From contig NC_081831.1 in the NCBI RefSeq assembly GCF_030867095.1, positions 42,841,319-42,905,318 on the forward strand: 64,000 nucleotides of DNA, in the 5' to 3' direction. The first letter of the stretch is position 1. Every line of letters begins with the position of its first letter. Source of the DNA: Alligator mississippiensis (Eukaryota > Chordata > Crocodylia > Alligatoridae). The position numbers were made by a program, and so were the translations under genes. Of this stretch, positions 21,701 to 31,260 are shown one piece after another. The notes under the pieces are model-generated. The model did not search any database, was not told where the DNA came from, and saw nothing but the letters and a program-made list of their open reading frames with translations.

Positions 21701-24681
21701 ACACTGCTCTCCAAGCTGCCAGGCTGCATATATGCAATTGGATCGGTATCCACCGATTTGGCTGGTCAATAACTGGCCATCGGTATCAGCCCAAAAAATA
21801 TTTATTGATAACCTCCCCATCTAGAACCATTCACAACAGAGCTCCTGTTATTTTCCTCCCATTCAGCTTCAGTAGTTCATCTGCTCAGGGACAAAAGTTT
21901 ACTTGGAACAGACTCAAATAGGGAGGTGAAACTGCTGCTTTGGACCACTCAGCATCTGTGATGCTTGTCATCATCCTTAACAGTAAGTTCAGTGCTTAAA
22001 ACAGCTCTCTCCCTATCCCATACCTATGAAAAAATTGAGCAGCAGCATCCCAGCTACACAAACCCACTAGACCATTCTATCTTGTATCAACACAGTCAAC
22101 AAAGAAGCCTTAACTGGGGCTGCTAAGGCACAGAGATATGAGCAGGGAGTTGCCACTGCCTGTTTGTTCTTGTGCTGCTGGTGGGGTCACTCAGCACTCA
22201 CAGTACAGTTGTGCTGTGCAGTACACACATCCTACCATTTTGCTCCCACTCACCTTCATTTGCTTCATCAGCTCAAACATCTGCTCTGGTGGCAAGCTGG
22301 CAACTGCCCTGCTGATGGACTCGGGGGCATCTTCAGGATTTACTGGGTCCCCATAAGGTGACTCTATGATGGGGGCACCTGTGCCCAGGCCTGGCCAGGA
22401 CAAGAAGTGGAAGATGAAGAGGAAGAATTAAATATGTGCTGGCTGATCTCTGAACATAGCTTTTGGTCTCAGCGTTGCTTCACAAGAGCCTCTTTCTCTT
22501 CCTGCTTCTTCAGTTGAAAGACCATTGTTTGAGTAGCCCATAGGCTTCAGCAGTTTCACCCTCACAACCAAGAGGTGATACATTTCTCAGACCTTATAGC
22601 CTTATAGGAATATACATAAGCCCTGTATAGAAGCCAAGGATACAGAGTGCCTTGTAGAAATTCAAAGTATTTTAAGAGCTGCAGGTCACTCCAAAGCCAT
22701 TCCACACAGACCTCACTACAGCCTTTGACAGCACAACACCCTGTCTGTTCTTACTTGTCAAATCAGCTCCACTGATACAGACAAAATAGTGAAAAGCCAG
22801 TTAAAGCAGAAGTTTGTCTGGGCCAGGAAATCACAGCTCAGTCCACACAATCCTCCTGCAGAATTCCACGTGCTAATGCACTCAGACCAAACCAGGAGTA
22901 CAAGGCCATTTTGCTGTCAACTTCACATAAACAGACTAGTAGATTCTGGTACAATTTAAGCCAAACCTTGTGGTAACATTAACCTCATCAACTCAAAGTC
23001 CAGACTCACTCTTCAGCTCTTCCTTGTTCTTCTCACTAGCTGCATTGTCCACTCGCAATGCTCTCCCACTGAACTCACGTCCATTCAGGTTGCGCATGGC
23101 GCTGAGCGCCGTCTCCTGGTCTTGGTATTCACAGAAGCCATAACCCTTTGGCTTTCCTGTCTCTCTGTCATATACCAGCCTGGATGGCAGAGCAGAGACA
23201 ATCACAACTGTTACATGCAGAACAACATGATACCAGAGAGTCTTCCAGCTTGGGTAACCCTCTTCTCACACCCTCCATTCCATCAGCCAGGACAGTGTCA
23301 CTTTGCTCCTACCCATTCTGAGCTTGCGTCTGCTGGGATTTGCATCTGCCCCAGTCCTCTCCTCTCAGGTTTGGGATGCAGATGCGTATATCAGCAGTCA
23401 ACTGCATCCAAGGCCCCTCACCCTCCCTTCAGTGTATTGTAGATATTAAAAAATGGAAATTATTCTCACCTAAAGCTGACAACAGGTCCAACCTCTGAGA
23501 AAATGTCCTTCAGCTGCTCCTCTGTGGCTTCATATGGGATATTCCCCACTGTGGGAGAGAGGAGCAAATTATCAGTGCAGATGACGCGCTATGCAAAGCC
23601 ATAGGCTGAATATTTTACCACAGGAAGAAGGGAAAGAATAAAAATAAGCCTGGGATAGCAAAGGCCAGATGTGTGTGACAACACACTATGCAGTTTGCCC
23701 CACATTACAGATAGTTTCCTATGTCCTGCTACTGCTGGTATCCACCTCCTCCTCCCAATACAGAATGTGCTCTGGATCATACTAGAGGCCTCTGATTCCA
23801 CGTCTGGTGCCAGCCAGGCACCAGAAAGAAACTATCAAAGCAAGTAGCTGCAATAAGGTCAATAGTTCTTAAACAGTCCTAGAACCATGGCTCCAGTCCT
23901 ATACATTAGGTACCAAGCACGGCTGTCCCCAACTTCTGAATACTGCTTCTCTGAGGCTGTGCTGTTTGGTCTCACTGCTGCTGTGGCAGCCAAGGCACTT
24001 ACAGCAGTCAAGAGAATGGTTCTAGGACCCTGCTTCCTCCTGACTCTTGGCACAAGAGGACCATCTCTGCTATCAGCAGAGGCCAAAGGCAGCTCCACCA
24101 CAGGAATCACAGGGAAAACTGTACATGTTCCTTTATCAGGGTAGCGCCAGTGCTCTGGTAACCATTTTCAGCACTGCTAGTTTCCTATTTGCTCTAGTGA
24201 AAAGCCTGGGGCTCGTTTCCTGCTGCTGCTGCGAGCTGCAGGGTTTGGTGACTGCTTGGCTCCATGTCCGTTTGGGAAACAACGCCAGCACCCGGGAGAG
24301 GGGCCGGCGTGAAAGGGAAACGACTTGTGCCACACACAAGGGAAGGAACCCCGGGACCGGGTTCGGCTCCGGCCTGGCGCAGCCCATTGGAAGATACTTG
24401 CGGGGCTCTTCAAGCCCTGACCTTGCCCGGCGCGTGTCCCTCACAGCCCAACAGCTACGGCCTCGGCAGGAGAAGAGCGCGACAGAGGCACCGCGGGCCC
24501 CGGGCCTGTACCCCGCCGGGGAACGGGGATACGCGCAGGCCCCACCACCTCCCTGCGACCCGGCCCGGTGGCGACGGCACCTCCACGGCTAGCACCGCAG
24601 GGCAGGGGGAGGGGGCGCCTCACCAAAGACGGAGCGCAGGGAGCGGTCCACCGCGGGGTCCCGCACCGCCAGCCCCGCCAT
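6703..24681 (-). CDS. CSTF2: CSTF2, cleavage stimulation factor 64-kDa subunit, complete
   Basis: Thirteen coding exons on the minus strand: 24681-24624, 23548-23470, 23179-23010, 22390-22254, 20540-20421, 20219-20070, 19946-19805, 18502-18440, 10619-10478, 10119-9968, 9404-9157, 7363-7238 and 6825-6703. They total 1710 nt, or 569 residues, against 577 in human. The protein binds the GU-rich element downstream of poly(A) sites in nuclear pre-mRNA 3'-end cleavage. Domains: RRM (about 16-92, with [13 protein letters not shown]), a hinge that binds CstF-77 or symplekin (about 108-240), a Pro/Gly-rich region, the [10 protein letters not shown] pentapeptide array (about 408-460) and the C-terminal helical domain (529-569, ending [10 protein letters not shown]). 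The start [19 protein letters not shown] matches human. Odd points are long Gly-Pro runs in exons 6 and 7. Intron 8 is 7.8 kb and holds a whole hAT element. Confidence 0.97.
7731..8606. mobile_element. Non-autonomous hAT-like element with 8-bp target duplication
   Basis: It lies in CSTF2 intron 11, between the exons at 9157 and 7363. The left end CAGGAGTAGCCAATTATTTG and the inverted right end (from CAGGGTTGGGCAAAATG) resemble hAT termini. Flanks are GCCTAGGA (7723-7730) and GCCTAGAA (8607-8614), an 8-bp duplication with one mismatch. Inside are a perfect 23-bp inverted repeat (7761-7783 with 7820-7842), a diverged direct repeat (about 7862-8040 and 8123-8300) and further inverted similarity. 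No transposase is present. Confidence 0.7.
7761..7842. repeat. Perfect 23-bp inverted repeat (hairpin)
   Basis: Positions 7761-7783 are exactly the reverse complement of 7820-7842, with a 36-nt loop that includes a C run. It lies just inside the left end of the hAT-like element. Confidence 0.9.
9157..9404 (-). repeat. CSTF2: Coding pentapeptide array in CSTF2 exon 11
   Basis: The exon encodes about nine or ten tandem copies of a 5-residue unit of the form R-G-M-E-P or R-G-M-E-A (15-nt DNA unit). It equals the MEARA/G repeat of mammalian CstF-64, but Pro replaces Ala in most units. It ends in [13 protein letters not shown]. Confidence 0.9.
9675..9935 (-). mobile_element. Old CR1 LINE 3' fragment
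   Basis: The plus strand carries antisense CR1 wording: GGGACCTCAGGAGGTCA, then CCCTGCTCAAGCAGGACTGTC and GTTTTTCCTGATTCCAGCC. It is more diverged than the other copies and ends next to CSTF2 exon 10. Confidence 0.75.
12589..12596. repeat. Left 8-bp target site duplication of the hAT element
   Basis: CCAGAAAA occurs here and again at 18193-18200, exactly outside both element ends. Confidence 0.9.
13329..15679 (+). pseudogene. hAT transposase remnant (BED finger, RNase H-like core, hATC)
   Basis: In order: low-complexity N-terminus; BED finger with CLHCQCKTS and HIRRHHP (about 13785-13870); core with [20 protein letters not shown] (first Asp, near 14280); a block near 14470-14580 reading [10 protein letters not shown] and [13 protein letters not shown] (second Asp and Cys/His); and a C-terminal hAT dimerisation segment with [20 protein letters not shown] near 15510-15570. 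An in-frame TGA at 13719 separates the N-terminal part from the finger. The frame changes after 14054, where CAAGGTGAGT could be a splice donor, and a TGA at 14441 interrupts the core. The usual SERxFS motif reads SKRVFS, which may be a missing acidic residue. It cannot encode an intact enzyme as it stands. Confidence 0.85.
16143..16352 (+). repeat. Direct repeat, left copy, flanking the Penelope-like insert
   Basis: This stretch, containing AAATGGGCAGCCTCCCACCT, is repeated in the same direction at 17614-17815 with modest divergence, about one difference in seven to ten bases by eye. The Penelope-like sequence lies exactly between the two copies. It is far longer than a normal target site duplication. 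Confidence 0.75.
16353..17430. mobile_element. Penelope-like retroelement 3' part with inverted arms
   Basis: On the minus strand 17023-16496 reads as the C-terminal GIY-YIG endonuclease region of a Penelope-like element: [20 protein letters not shown], then [16 protein letters not shown], then [20 protein letters not shown]. On the plus strand 17009-17313 repeats in inverted orientation the segment 16622-16360, with the same end [20 protein letters not shown]. The plus arm then runs into the 3' tail typical of these elements in reptiles (AAGCTTGC, then TTGGTCTAATAAAAGATATC, near 17368-17422). It is a decayed, 5'-truncated copy with an inverted piece, younger than its hAT host. Confidence 0.8.
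17614..17815 (+). repeat. Direct repeat, right copy, flanking the Penelope-like insert
   Basis: Same sequence family and direction as 16143-16352; it contains AAATGGGCAGCCTCCCGCCT. After it the hAT 3' terminal region continues to 18192. Confidence 0.75.
18193..18200. repeat. Right 8-bp target site duplication of the hAT element
   Basis: CCAGAAAA directly follows the terminal CACAGCCCTA and is identical to 12589-12596. Confidence 0.9.
18532..19590 (-). mobile_element. CR1 LINE 3' part
   Basis: The minus strand gives reverse transcriptase pieces: a late catalytic-region piece with [20 protein letters not shown] and [11 protein letters not shown], then [40 protein letters not shown] and [12 protein letters not shown]. 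The plus strand begins with the antisense tail GGATCTGGAAGGGACCTCAC. It sits in CSTF2 intron 7 beside exon 8. Several frame breaks and its divergence from the 39-kb copy mark it as an older insertion. Confidence 0.88.
20262..20325 (-). mobile_element. Penelope-like 3' tail fragment
   Basis: The plus strand reads AGACAAGGTTCC, then GGGTGAATTTGATATC, then TTTTATTAGACCAACC, the reverse complement of the Penelope-like tail seen at 17402-17422. About 60 bp remain in CSTF2 intron 5, close to both flanking exons. Confidence 0.7.
20952..21819. mobile_element. Foldback non-autonomous hAT-like element
   Basis: An 868-bp element in CSTF2 intron 4. The left end TAGAGGTGTCCATATC is mirrored by the right end (inverted: TGGGGAGGTTATCAAT). 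Flanks TCTGGAAC (20944-20951) and TCTAGAAC (21820-21827) form an 8-bp duplication with one mismatch. Nearly the whole element is an imperfect palindrome: the GC-rich left arm from about 21060 pairs with the right arm up to about 21680, with the centre near 21350 (GCTACAGC then CTGTAGC). The AT-rich outer parts also mirror each other. No coding capacity. Confidence 0.75.
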
Positions 24682-24863
24682 GCCCCGTTCCAACAGCAAC
24701 AGCCGTGTTTCCGGTCAGCTGCTAAGCACTCCCTAAACTTCCGGTTCCTTCTAGTGCCGCCCGGGAACAAGGGCAAGCACTTCCGTTCCGGCCTCACGTG
24801 AGGCCGGCGGAGCGGCTTCCTGCAGAGCGGCCTGGCGCTCGGTACCGCCCTCCCGCAGCAAGG
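24682..24863. promoter_or_regulatory. Bidirectional promoter between CSTF2 and TYW2
   Basis: Only 182 bp separate the two start codons, which face away from each other. The stretch has three TTCCGG motifs (24709-24714, 24739-24744, 24786-24791), the core of ETS/GABP sites common in TATA-less bidirectional promoters, plus an E-box palindrome. No TATA box was seen. The factors are inferred from motif shape only. Confidence 0.75.
24788..24807. promoter_or_regulatory. 20-bp perfect palindrome centred on an E-box
   Basis: Positions 24788-24807 equal their own reverse complement. The core is TCACGTGA, the E-box form preferred by USF and MITF/TFE-type bHLH-zip factors. The third ETS-like motif overlaps its left edge. 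Confidence 0.7.
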
Positions 24864-27800
24864 ATGGCGGCAGAGGGGCCGCGCAGGCTCCGCTGGGAAC
24901 CACTGACGCGCCGCGCCGGCGGAATGGCCGCAGCCGCCCCCGCGCTTGTGACCGAGGCGCGCTGCGCCCAGCGGTGCAGGTGGGGGCGGGGCGGCGGGCA
25001 GCGAGCCAGCCCCAGAGCCGCGCACGCGGGGCAGCACGGCCTGGGGCCTGAGGGCCTGCGGGTCACACGCCCGCCCCTGCCCGGAGCAGAACCGTCCCCA
25101 CTGGCTGCTGGGGGCTATGGCGCTTCTCGCCTTCGTCAGGGCCCAGGCACTGGTGGGCTTCGGCCTAGTTTGCTGGGCACCGCCCGTCTGCGCACTGGAG
25201 TCTCTGCACCAAATAGCGGCAGCAATGAGAAGCGGAGCTGTGGTGTGGCTGGCCCAGCTCCTGCCTGAGGGATGCCAGCATTATCCCCACTTCACACTAG
25301 TGGGCACGTTATCACTATTCCCAATACACTGAGGCGGAAATTGAGGCACAGCAGAGTGTAACAACGTGCCTGTGGCCATGCGGTGAGCCTCTGGCAGAGC
25401 GGGCAATAGAGTTGGCTTCCTGACCATAGACCACACAGCCCAAGAAACAAGGGGCTCATTGAACTTGGGCTGAGCAGCATGAATGGCGCACCACGCTTTC
25501 CTCAGGCCTAGACTGGTAGAGAGCCTAGAGCAGCAGTTTCCAAACTGGGGTGCACCCCCCCCGAAGTGTGAAGGGCTGTGGGGTGCGCACCATGGTCTGC
25601 AAGGATCAGGAAAAGGCAGGTCTGGAGGCACTGCCCAGCTAAGGCGATTCATGGGGCTGGGGTGGGAGGGAGCTGTGGGGGCACATGCTCTTTCCCCCCC
25701 CCCCCCCCATTTTGAATGGGGCAGGAGTGGGTGTGGGCTGCAGGCTCGGGGCTCCCTGCCCTGCTGCCTTGCTCCTGGGGGTCCCACACTGGCTATGCCA
25801 CCATGGTGAGGCACCCCCTGCCTGTTCAGCAATGGCAGGGGTAGCGGTAGCATGGAGTTGTGCCCCCTGCTGCTGCCAGGCAGGCAGAGGGTGCACAGCC
25901 AGCGTGGGGCTTAGGAGGGAAGGCAGTAGGGCAGGGAGCCCCAAGCCCACAGTGGGCAGCCTGTATTCGCCCCCCTCTTCTTGGCTCTTGTCTAGCTGTG
26001 GCGGCAGTGAGTGAGGGAGAGAGTGGGGTGCATGAACAAGATTGTAACTCAAAGCAGGGCTCTGGTTAAAAAGTTTGAAAACCATTGGTGTGCAAGGTGA
26101 ATGGTGCCTGAATGCCTTTTTGGCCTTGCAGGGAGTATTTGGAGGGAGCAAGGATCCTAAATGTCAGTCACCGGGTGCAGAAGCTGCCAGATGGTACTGT
26201 GGCACTGCCTGTGCTGGAGGGGAAGCTCACCAAGCAGCACCTTCAGGACTTGAGGGGGAGTATGGCCCCTGGAACAACATGCATACTGTCCTGGATCAAG
26301 GTCAGAATGGTCCTAGCTATCTTGGTGTGGGCAGGAGTGGGGTTTACCATGCCTGTCCCAGCTAGTGGCTGCTTTTTTGATCTTTGCAGAACAGCACTGC
26401 AGAGGCACCAAGGTGTCCTGTGCTTCCTGGCCACAGAGTGACTAGTCTTTGTGCTTTGAGGCCTGCCAGAGCCTGCCTCCTGCCCTGGCCAGGTGTATAG
26501 TGTGGGACTTGGTGGGGTCCTGACCCCTTCAGTCCTCAATAGACTAAGCCAGTGACAGGTGTACCTTGGCACTGCCCTGCATTATCTGGTGTTGACAGGG
26601 AACTCCTGGGTGTGGCCTTTGGGGGGTCTGCTTTAGTTCCTGTACAGTCAATATGTCTCACCCATGAACTGGCCATCAGGAAAGAATAGAAAATGACCCA
26701 GCACAACAGCCATGGAGAGGGGAGGTGCACAAATGACCCAGCCCTGAGCTCAGGAAGGGAGTGAGCCTGGCTTCACATCTGAGTCCTTTATGTTTCTTTC
26801 CCAGAAGCCCATCCCCTCCAAGGCTGCTCGAGCCCAGTCACCTGCCCAGAAGCTGTGTGGTGAGCTGCAGCACTTAGTAGCACGCTTTGGGGGCAGGTGG
26901 TCAGAGGAGCTGGAGCATGACCTCCCTCACTCCTGGCAGCGACATGGCGACCTGGTCATGCTGAGCAAGGACTGCTTCAAGGCTGCCCTGTGGGAGGAAC
27001 TGGGTAAGAGGAACCTGCTGCTCTGTCTCCTGACAACCATTATCTGCCCCCCACCAACCCGTCTGCTTGGACATGTCTTTCAGGACCAGAGCTCTGGGAG
27101 ACGGTTGCTTCTTCTCTGAAGGCACGACGACTAGCCAAGCAAGGACGAGTATCCCCAGATGGGGTGCGAACCCCAACTGTTAGCCTTCTGCTAGGGCATG
27201 ATGGCTGGGTGGAGCACATGGACAATGGGATCAGGTAGGAATAAGGATGGGACAAGTGGGGAGTGAGCAGGAAGGAGCTGTTAAGCCAAGCAGCCCAGGG
27301 AAGGGCTTGCTGGTTAACCCATGCTGGGTGCTTTCACTGGGCCTGTGATGTTTTCCCAGATACACCTTTGATGTGACCAGATGTATGTTCTCTTCTGGAA
27401 ACATTACCGAGAAACTACGGGTAGCATCGCTGCAGTGTCCCAGGGAAGTGCTGGTTGATCTCTATGCAGGTAGCTGACCTGAGAGGTCATACGTTGGCCC
27501 TCTTCCAACTTCCTTGGGGCCCTGGGAGTAGAACTCTGACCTCTGTCCAGATAAGTCTGCCTCTGAGAGCAGAGCACGTGGCCAGCAGAGTCTGACTGTT
27601 TCTCTTCAGGAGGCTCAAAAGGTATTTCCTTGAGGGAGAGGCTCTTCTTATGGCACGAGTGAAGTACAAAGGCCTCCTAGAGCAGGGCTGGAAGGGAGCA
27701 GGGTAAGGAGGAGTGAGCAGGAAGCTCAGCTAAGTGATAGGGGGGATGATACAGCTACAGCTTAAAGAAAGGTAAAAACTGTGCCCAAGCCCAGCAGTCC

Positions 27801-30800
27801 ATTTGGGTTGGCATTGTTAAGACATGTTACTTTCTGTGACCAGCAGCACATATGGAGATAACAACTACCATCCTTTGACTCCCCAGCCCAAATGACTGGG
27901 AAGCCACTGACAGATGATTTAGCTGGTGGTGGGCCTTGATTAGTGGCCTCACTAATCTAGAGTGAGGCTTGAACTCCTGCCTATGGAGCTGTAGCAAGAT
28001 ACTTTCCCTTGGCTGCCACCATGCCCTGGGGTGGGAGGGGGTTGGGGCAGGGATATTATTAATTGGGTCCCTGCTGCTGGGTCACTGCTGTTCCCTGACT
28101 GACTTCTCTGCCCTGGCTTACTGTGTCTTGAGCTCTGTTGAGAATCCCCCCTCCTCATCCCCATTTTTTTGGATGCCCCCTAAATTGGCCTGGCCCCAGG
28201 CACAGACAAGCAACACTATTACCCTGGAGTCACTGACCCTGAAGATTTAGCTCCTGAGTAAATTTACTCCAGAGTAAGGAGGAGACAACCAGTTTGCCCA
28301 AGTGAGTTGCCTGAGGTAGGCACTACTACAGTGTCTCACCACTAGGTGGCAGGGGAACTAGTTGCATTGAGCAAACTGTAGGCGTGGCCAACCTGTGACA
28401 TGAATGCCACAGGTGGCACCGGCAGTCTCTACTGGCATTTATACACATGTTTTTGTGCTCAAACATGCCAGAGTGGAGCTGATGCACACTGCAGTGCATC
28501 ACATGCAGCTGTACAAACGGCAAAATGCATGTCAGCTTGCAGAAAATGGCAGCGGCATGCTTTTAAACTAAAACATCTTCGATGTGTTTTAGTTCAAAAG
28601 CATGCTGCTGCCATTTTCTCAGTGCTGACACACGTTTTGCCACTTATACATGGGCCACAACGCCGGGCACTTTTAAAATTGCCCGGTGTTGCGGCGCAAG
28701 CATATGTACAAATGCCCTGTGTGGCACACACGGGATTGGGGAGGGAGTGGGGATACAGCAACAAATAGGACTGGGATCAGAAGGTAGAGCAACAGATCAA
28801 TCAGGGAGCACAGGACAAGAAGCAGAAAGCAGAGCAATAGATCAGGCAGTGGGAGGGGATGTGTGTGGCATTTGGGGAGAGTACAGAGCTAATTTGTGCT
28901 ACACCTGCCAAACATAACCCTGACTGTAGTAGAGGATTGGGTACATACAGTGTTATAATTTATGCCAGTGCATTTGCTCCTTGCTTGCTTGAAGGTAGTT
29001 CTACCCTGGAGTGGAACCAAGATGTTTTCAAGTCAAGATTTACCATTTCATAGGAAATTTTGAAACCGTTTTTGATCAAGTTTGGAACAACCACAGATTT
29101 AAGAGCATTAACAAGTTCCTACCAGCTGGATGCCCTGGAGTCTAGTTATTGGGCCTGATAAGAAATTTGCTCCAGGTCCAGTGCTGTTTTGTCACTGTGC
29201 TATTTGCTGTTTGTCCCTCTTCTGCCCACAGGGATCGGCTATTTCACGCTGCCTTTCCTGGTTCATGCTGGTGTGGCCTTTGTCCATGCCTGCGAGTGGA
29301 ACCCACATGCTGTGGAAGCTTTGAGGAGGAACCTGGAGTTGAATGGCGTGCAGGATCAGTGTTGGATTCACCCAGGGGATAACAGGCAGGTGAGCAGAGA
29401 GCAGTCCTTCCACAACCAAAGGGCCACAGCAGGGCCTCAAAGGTGGGGAGCTGTGGCCCGTTAGGGAGGAGAGTGAATGCGACTGTGAGCTCTCCCTTGG
29501 GAAGTTGCCCCGTGCACTCCACCTTTCTCATGTGACAGGGTTTGTAGTGTCTGTAGTCAGGAGAGAGAACAGGGACATGGGTGTGTTAAGGCCTGTGTTG
29601 TCTTTGACCAGCTGCATGTTTCTAAGGTGCAGAAAGAAAAAGGACCAGATCAGCTCCATCCTTTGGGGCATGTGGTACTTTTTCCAGAGCACTGACCTCT
29701 GTCTGTAACTGTCCCAAGTGCTGGGGGATTACGCCCTTCTCCTGAGACACTTTTCTGCAGCCTGGTAGGTGGAGCTCCCCATCGGGACTTCAGTCTGGTT
29801 AACCAGCAAGTACTTTGCATCCCACTGCTCTTGGTTGCACCTCTGTCACACACACCTTTTGGATCCACCCAACATCTTCAGTAGTTATTGTTTTACCTAA
29901 GCTGTTTGCATTGGGCAGAGTAAAGCAAGTCTTGACAGAGACAGGCCCTGCCCCAGGGGGTGTGATGGCATTTCCTGGCTCGTGTCAGGATGTACCGATT
30001 GCTTTGCCCAGAGCATCTGAACACTTCAGAAACATCAGGACTGCTCTGGGCTTCGATAGACAGAACCCTACTAATTTTGGTGAGTAATGGGATTCTGGGG
30101 AGCACCGAGTCCTGGGCAGTTGATTAACAGACCTTCGGCTTCACCAAGCCTGAAATTGTTCCTAGGCCAAAGAACCGTCTGATGGCAGCTATTATTCCCC
30201 TGCACCATAATAGTATCCTGCCTCACTCTGCCTATCTTTTCAGTACTGCCCTGAGTGACTTCTGTCCCAGAGGAAAGGGAAAGGAATAAGAATGGGGGCA
30301 CAAGGGACGCACAAAAGGGGTGGTGGACACACAGTAGGAGGGAATAGAGAACAGTGATGTGGGGGATGAGTCAAGGACAGAGTAGCAGGTTGCAGGGAGT
30401 CCCTGAAGTAGAGGGAAAGGAAGGGACTCCCAGAGAGCTGGTGGGAGGAATGGGGGATGCCAGGTGATCCTGGTGAGAGCAGTGAGCTTGGCTGGCAGAT
30501 GCCATAAAGTGTGTGACTGTATGCACTCTCTCTGTGGCATCCTCCTCACTGCCCCTGTTTACAGTTGGAGCTGCGGGACGTGGCTGATCGGGTGAATCTG
30601 GGACTGATTCCCAGCTCAGAGCAGGGCTGGCCCATCGCCTGCCAGGTTCTGCGGAAGGACACGGGGGGAATTCTCCACATCCACCAGAATGTGGAGTCTT
30701 TCCCTGCAAAGGCTCTTCAGCTGCCCTGTGGCCTGTTGAAGGAGCAGTCACTTTGCAATGGACAGGAGGACAGCGGGGCCCAGAGGAACCACGGGAGCCC

Positions 30801-31038
30801 AGAGACTGCTGATGTGATGGATTCTGTGCAGAAGATTCAGTTCACTGGGACCAGGCCTGAATGGCAGAGGTGGGCAGAGGCCACGGGAGCTCAGATCAGG
30901 TTTCTGCTTGAGAAGTTGCATGGGGAGCCATGGAGGATAAACATCCTGCACATCAAGCCAGTGAAGTCCTATGCGCCCCATGTGCACCACCTGGTCCTGG
31001 ACTTGGAGTGTCGTCCCCTGCAGGCAGAGCCACACTGA
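24864..31038 (+). CDS. TYW2: TYW2 (TRMT12), wybutosine aminocarboxypropyltransferase, complete, multi-exon
   Basis: Seven coding exons: 24864-24979, 26132-26300, 26805-27003, 27084-27234, 27360-27469, 29232-29389 and 30565-31038, giving 458 residues (human 448). The enzyme transfers the 3-amino-3-carboxypropyl group of AdoMet to the wyosine precursor at position 37 of tRNA-Phe. Visible: CREYLEGARILN near the N-terminus, KQGRVSPDGVRTP, NITEKLRVA, AdoMet-fold motif I VLVDLYAGIGYFTLPFLV (about 240-258), ACEWNPHAVEALRRNL, and DRVNLGLIPSS (about 309-319), which fits TYW2 rather than the related Trm5 with its NLP-type motif. The end is ILHIKPVKSYAPHVHHLVLD. The ATG at 24864 is used because its context is good and it sits nearest the human N-terminal length; an in-frame ATG at 24924 is the alternative. 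The human gene is intronless elsewhere. Confidence 0.95.
25531..26087. mobile_element. Non-autonomous hAT-like element with internal inverted repeat
   Basis: In TYW2 intron 1. The left end CAGCAGTTTCCAAACT and the right end AGTTTGAAAACCATTG are inverted relatives with the CAG...TTTNCAAACT look of hAT elements. A GC-rich block at about 25743-25800 recurs inverted at about 25893-25953. No target duplication was found, so the exact ends are less sure. It contains a C homopolymer near 25695-25708. Confidence 0.55.
28400..28740. mobile_element. Foldback MITE-like element in TYW2 intron 5
   Basis: Outer segments GGCATTTATACACATG (near 28435) and its near-inverse (near 28705-28720) form terminal inverted repeats. 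Inside, 28511-28577 and 28581-28650 form a strong imperfect palindrome around CATCTTCGATG. A second palindrome (28658-28691) has GCCGGGCA and TGCCCGG arms. No coding capacity; the family was not recognised. Confidence 0.5.
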
Positions 31039-31260
31039 AGGAACAAGGCCCAACCTAGTTGCAGGAGGCTGCTAAGGGGGAGCCAGTATTCATTGGGGCC
31101 AGAACAGTGGAGAACTCTCCCAGCTCTGCTGTGAGAGTGCTTGTTTGTCTCTTGTTCCAGCCCTGAGCTGGCAGTTGCTGTGATGTTGACCCACAATCCC
31201 AAGAGCCCTGTGAAAGGCAGTCTCAGCAGGAAGCATTAAAGCAGAGTCCTAAGGGTGCAC
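31039..31260 (+). other. TYW2: TYW2 3' UTR and poly(A) signal
   Basis: ATTAAA at 31235-31240 is the first good signal after the stop, giving a compact 3' UTR of about 220 nt. Confidence 0.6.

Larger units (their letters stand above)
24300..25110. promoter_or_regulatory. CpG island over the CSTF2/TYW2 start
   Basis: The segment is strongly GC-rich and dense in CpG compared with its flanks. It covers the first exons of both CSTF2 and TYW2, consistent with a shared housekeeping-type promoter. Confidence 0.85.

Noticed and set aside
24441-25037. A 198-codon minus-strand open frame over the CSTF2/TYW2 promoter
   Set aside because: It overlaps the first exons of both real genes in another frame and shows only GC-driven composition.
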